Notes under the pieces: model-generated
The model's input: only the letters and a program-made list of their open reading frames with translations
Database searches by the model: none
Told to the model about the DNA's origin: nothing
Assembly: GCA_946482635.1 (NCBI GenBank)
Contig: CAMLSG010000032.1
Coordinates: 1 to 33,078, forward strand
From: an uncultured Duganella sp.
Lineage (GTDB): Bacteria > Pseudomonadota > Gammaproteobacteria > Burkholderiales > Burkholderiaceae
Length of the DNA stretch: 33,078 nucleotides
Reading direction: 5' to 3'
Shown here: piece by piece, positions 31,740 to 33,078 of the stretch
Numbering within the stretch: the stretch's first letter is position 1
How the letters are laid out: each line of letters starts with the position of its first letter
Program-made: the position numbers and the translations under genes

Positions 31740-33078
31740 ATGAATAAACTTCGCTACCGTATCGTTTTCAATAAAGCACGTGGCATGCTGATGGCTGTGG
31801 GCGAGAGCGCCCGCAGTTGCGTCAAGGGCGCCGGCCAGACCGGCGCGCTCGATAGTTCGATACCGGCCGCGTTCGGGCATCCCGCGCTGCGCCGACTGAC
31901 CTTGCTGTTCGGCGCAGCCTTTGGCGGATTCCTCTGGGCCAGCCACGTGCAGGCCCAGATCATCGCCGATCCAAAGGCGCCAAGCCAGAACCAGGCCATC
32001 GTGCTGAAGGCGGCCAACGGCGTGCCGCAAGTGAACGTACGGGAGCCGAGTGCGGCCGGCGTGTCGCGCAACGTCTATTCGCAGTTCGACGTGGCCAAGG
32101 GCGGCGCCATCCTGAACAACTCGCGCGTCAACGTGCAGACCGAGTTGGGCGGCTGGGTCGAGGCCAATCCGTGGCTGAAAGCCGGTCCTGCGCGCGTCAT
32201 CCTGAACGAAGTCAATTCCAGCAATCCCAGCGCGCTGCGGGGCTATATCGAAGTGGCGGGCCAGAAGGCGGAAGTGGTGATCGCCAACCCGTCCGGTATT
32301 TCGGTGGACGGCGGCGGCTTTATCAACGTCAGCCGCGCGACGCTCACCACGGGTTCTCCTTTGATGATGGACGGCCGCCTGACCGGCTATGACGTGCAGC
32401 GCGGCCAGATCGTGATCGACGGTGCGGGCCTGGATGCGAGCAAAACCGACTATACGGCCCTGATCAGCCGGTCGCTGGTGCTGAATGCGGCACTGTGGGC
32501 GCAGCGCCTGAACGTGGTCACCGGTGTGAACAAGGTCGAGGAAGGCGAATCGCCTGCGGTGACCGAAGTGGGCAAGGCAAGCGATGCAGCGCCGCAGTTT
32601 GCGATCGACGCGTCGCGCCTGGGGGGCATGTATGCCAACCAGATTTTCCTGGTCGGAACCGAAGCGGGTGTCGGCGTGCGCAATGCCGGCGAGATCGGGG
32701 CTGCGGCGGGACAGCTGGTCGTCACTTCCGAGGGGCGTCTTGAAAATACCGGTACGCTGGCGGCATCGAAGGGCATGCAGGTGACGGTACGCGACGCGGT
32801 TGACAACAAGGGCAAGATGCAGGCAGGCGAAGACCTGGCGCTGAAATCGGCTGCAGTAGTCAACGGCGGCAGCATCAGCGCCGGTGGGCAACTGGTTGCT
32901 GCGGTGAGCGGCGATTTTGACAACCGTGGCGGCAGTATCGAGGCACGCCGCGTTGAGCTGGGTAGCGCAAACGGCACCCTGTTGAATGCGGACGGCAAGA
33001 TCGTGCAAGGCGGCTCGTCGGCGCTGAACGTGACCGTTGGCAGTGCCAATAACTCCGATGGCGTGCTGGGGCAAGCGG
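31740..33078 (+). CDS. TpsA/filamentous hemagglutinin-like exoprotein, N-terminal part (runs off window)
   Basis: The frame is open from the ATG at 31740 to the window end: 446 complete codons with no stop. Residues 1-25 are an extended signal peptide region (NKLRYRIVFNKARGMLMAVGE), followed by a hydrophobic segment (about 53-70) and cleavage near VQAQ. The TPS secretion domain has LNEVNSSNPS and the NPSGI motif at about 183-187. At about 297 begins SRLGGMYANQIFLVGTEAGV, a stretch characteristic of the FHA N-terminal region, followed by beta-helical repeats. It is secreted by the TpsB encoded 5 bases upstream. The product could be an adhesin, hemolysin or contact-dependent toxin; the missing C terminus decides. 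The opposite strand is also open here, but as an artefact. Confidence 0.93.
   Translation, partial: MNKLRYRIVFNKARGMLMAVGESARSCVKGAGQTGALDSSIPAAFGHPALRRLTLLFGAAFGGFLWASHVQAQIIADPKAPSQNQAIVLKAANGVPQVNVREPSAAGVSRNVYSQFDVAKGGAILNNSRVNVQTELGGWVEANPWLKAGPARVILNEVNSSNPSALRGYIEVAGQKAEVVIANPSGISVDGGGFINVSRATLTTGSPLMMDGRLTGYDVQRGQIVIDGAGLDASKTDYTALISRSLVLNAALWAQRLNVVTGVNKVEEGESPAVTEVGKASDAAPQFAIDASRLGGMYANQIFLVGTEAGVGVRNAGEIGAAAGQLVVTSEGRLENTGTLAASKGMQVTVRDAVDNKGKMQAGEDLALKSAAVVNGGSISAGGQLVAAVSGDFDNRGGSIEARRVELGSANGTLLNADGKIVQGGSSALNVTVGSANNSDGVLGQA

Noticed and set aside
31722..33074. Long open frame on the minus strand (450 codons) near the window end
   Set aside because: It lies opposite the TpsA gene, whose plus-strand frame shows an extended signal peptide, the NPSGI motif and FHA repeats. 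The antisense product has no recognisable feature.
1..33078. Insertion sequences, CRISPR arrays, tRNA or rRNA genes
   Set aside because: No transposase motifs, regular direct repeats, cloverleaf-like stretches or conserved rRNA segments were recognised by eye. A dedicated scan could still find a small element.

Overview
The window is GC-rich and densely packed with genes. Domain content and gene style suggest a betaproteobacterium of the Oxalobacteraceae type (Massilia/Duganella/Janthinobacterium-like). That placement is inferred from gene content, not from a marker gene. No rRNA, tRNA, CRISPR array or insertion sequence was recognised. No gene-free stretch exceeds 300 bases; the longest is 29885-30060.

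Layout. (1) 64-3085: a two-gene operon of a KaiC-like double-RecA ATPase and a hybrid histidine kinase with a degenerate N-terminal receiver. (2) 3094-7609: a chitin or amino-sugar block on the minus strand (histidine phosphatase with a PPC domain, GH20 beta-hexosaminidase), divergent from a LacI-family regulator. (3) 7756-8415: an exported protein of unknown function. (4) 8473-17989: a long plus-strand copper/silver efflux and redox operon. In order it encodes a Cys-rich exported protein, a TolC-like channel, a CusB-like adaptor with a C-terminal CusF domain, a CusA pump, a CusF-like protein, a second Cys-rich exported protein, a PepSY membrane protein, and a PepSY protein fused to an NqrF-like ferredoxin/flavin reductase. 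(5) 17996-21870: an Lrp/AsnC regulator divergent from 4-hydroxyphenylpyruvate dioxygenase, a universal stress protein, a periplasmic solute-binding protein and a DinB-family protein. (6) 21880-27854: a second heavy-metal efflux operon of the Czc type, again led by a small Cys/His-rich exported protein. (7) 27814-29884: a LysR regulator divergent from an old yellow enzyme. (8) 30061-end: a two-partner secretion pair, TpsB plus the N-terminal part of a TpsA/FHA-like exoprotein that runs out of the window.

How the genes fit together. The two RND pumps carry different metal signatures at the residue numbers of the classical proteins: CusA-type Met573/623/672 in the first, CzcA-type Asp402/Asp408/Glu415 in the second. 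The region therefore looks like a metal-resistance island covering monovalent (Cu/Ag) and divalent (Zn/Co/Cd-like) cations. The most unusual part is the tail of the copper operon, where a PepSY/NqrF-like fusion could move electrons from NAD(P)H across the inner membrane. I infer that it may reduce periplasmic copper, or another metal, to feed the Cu(I)-type pump. Three exported-protein genes, two of which head the metal operons, have a -10-like hexamer 6-8 bases before the ATG and no Shine-Dalgarno sequence, suggesting leaderless mRNAs.
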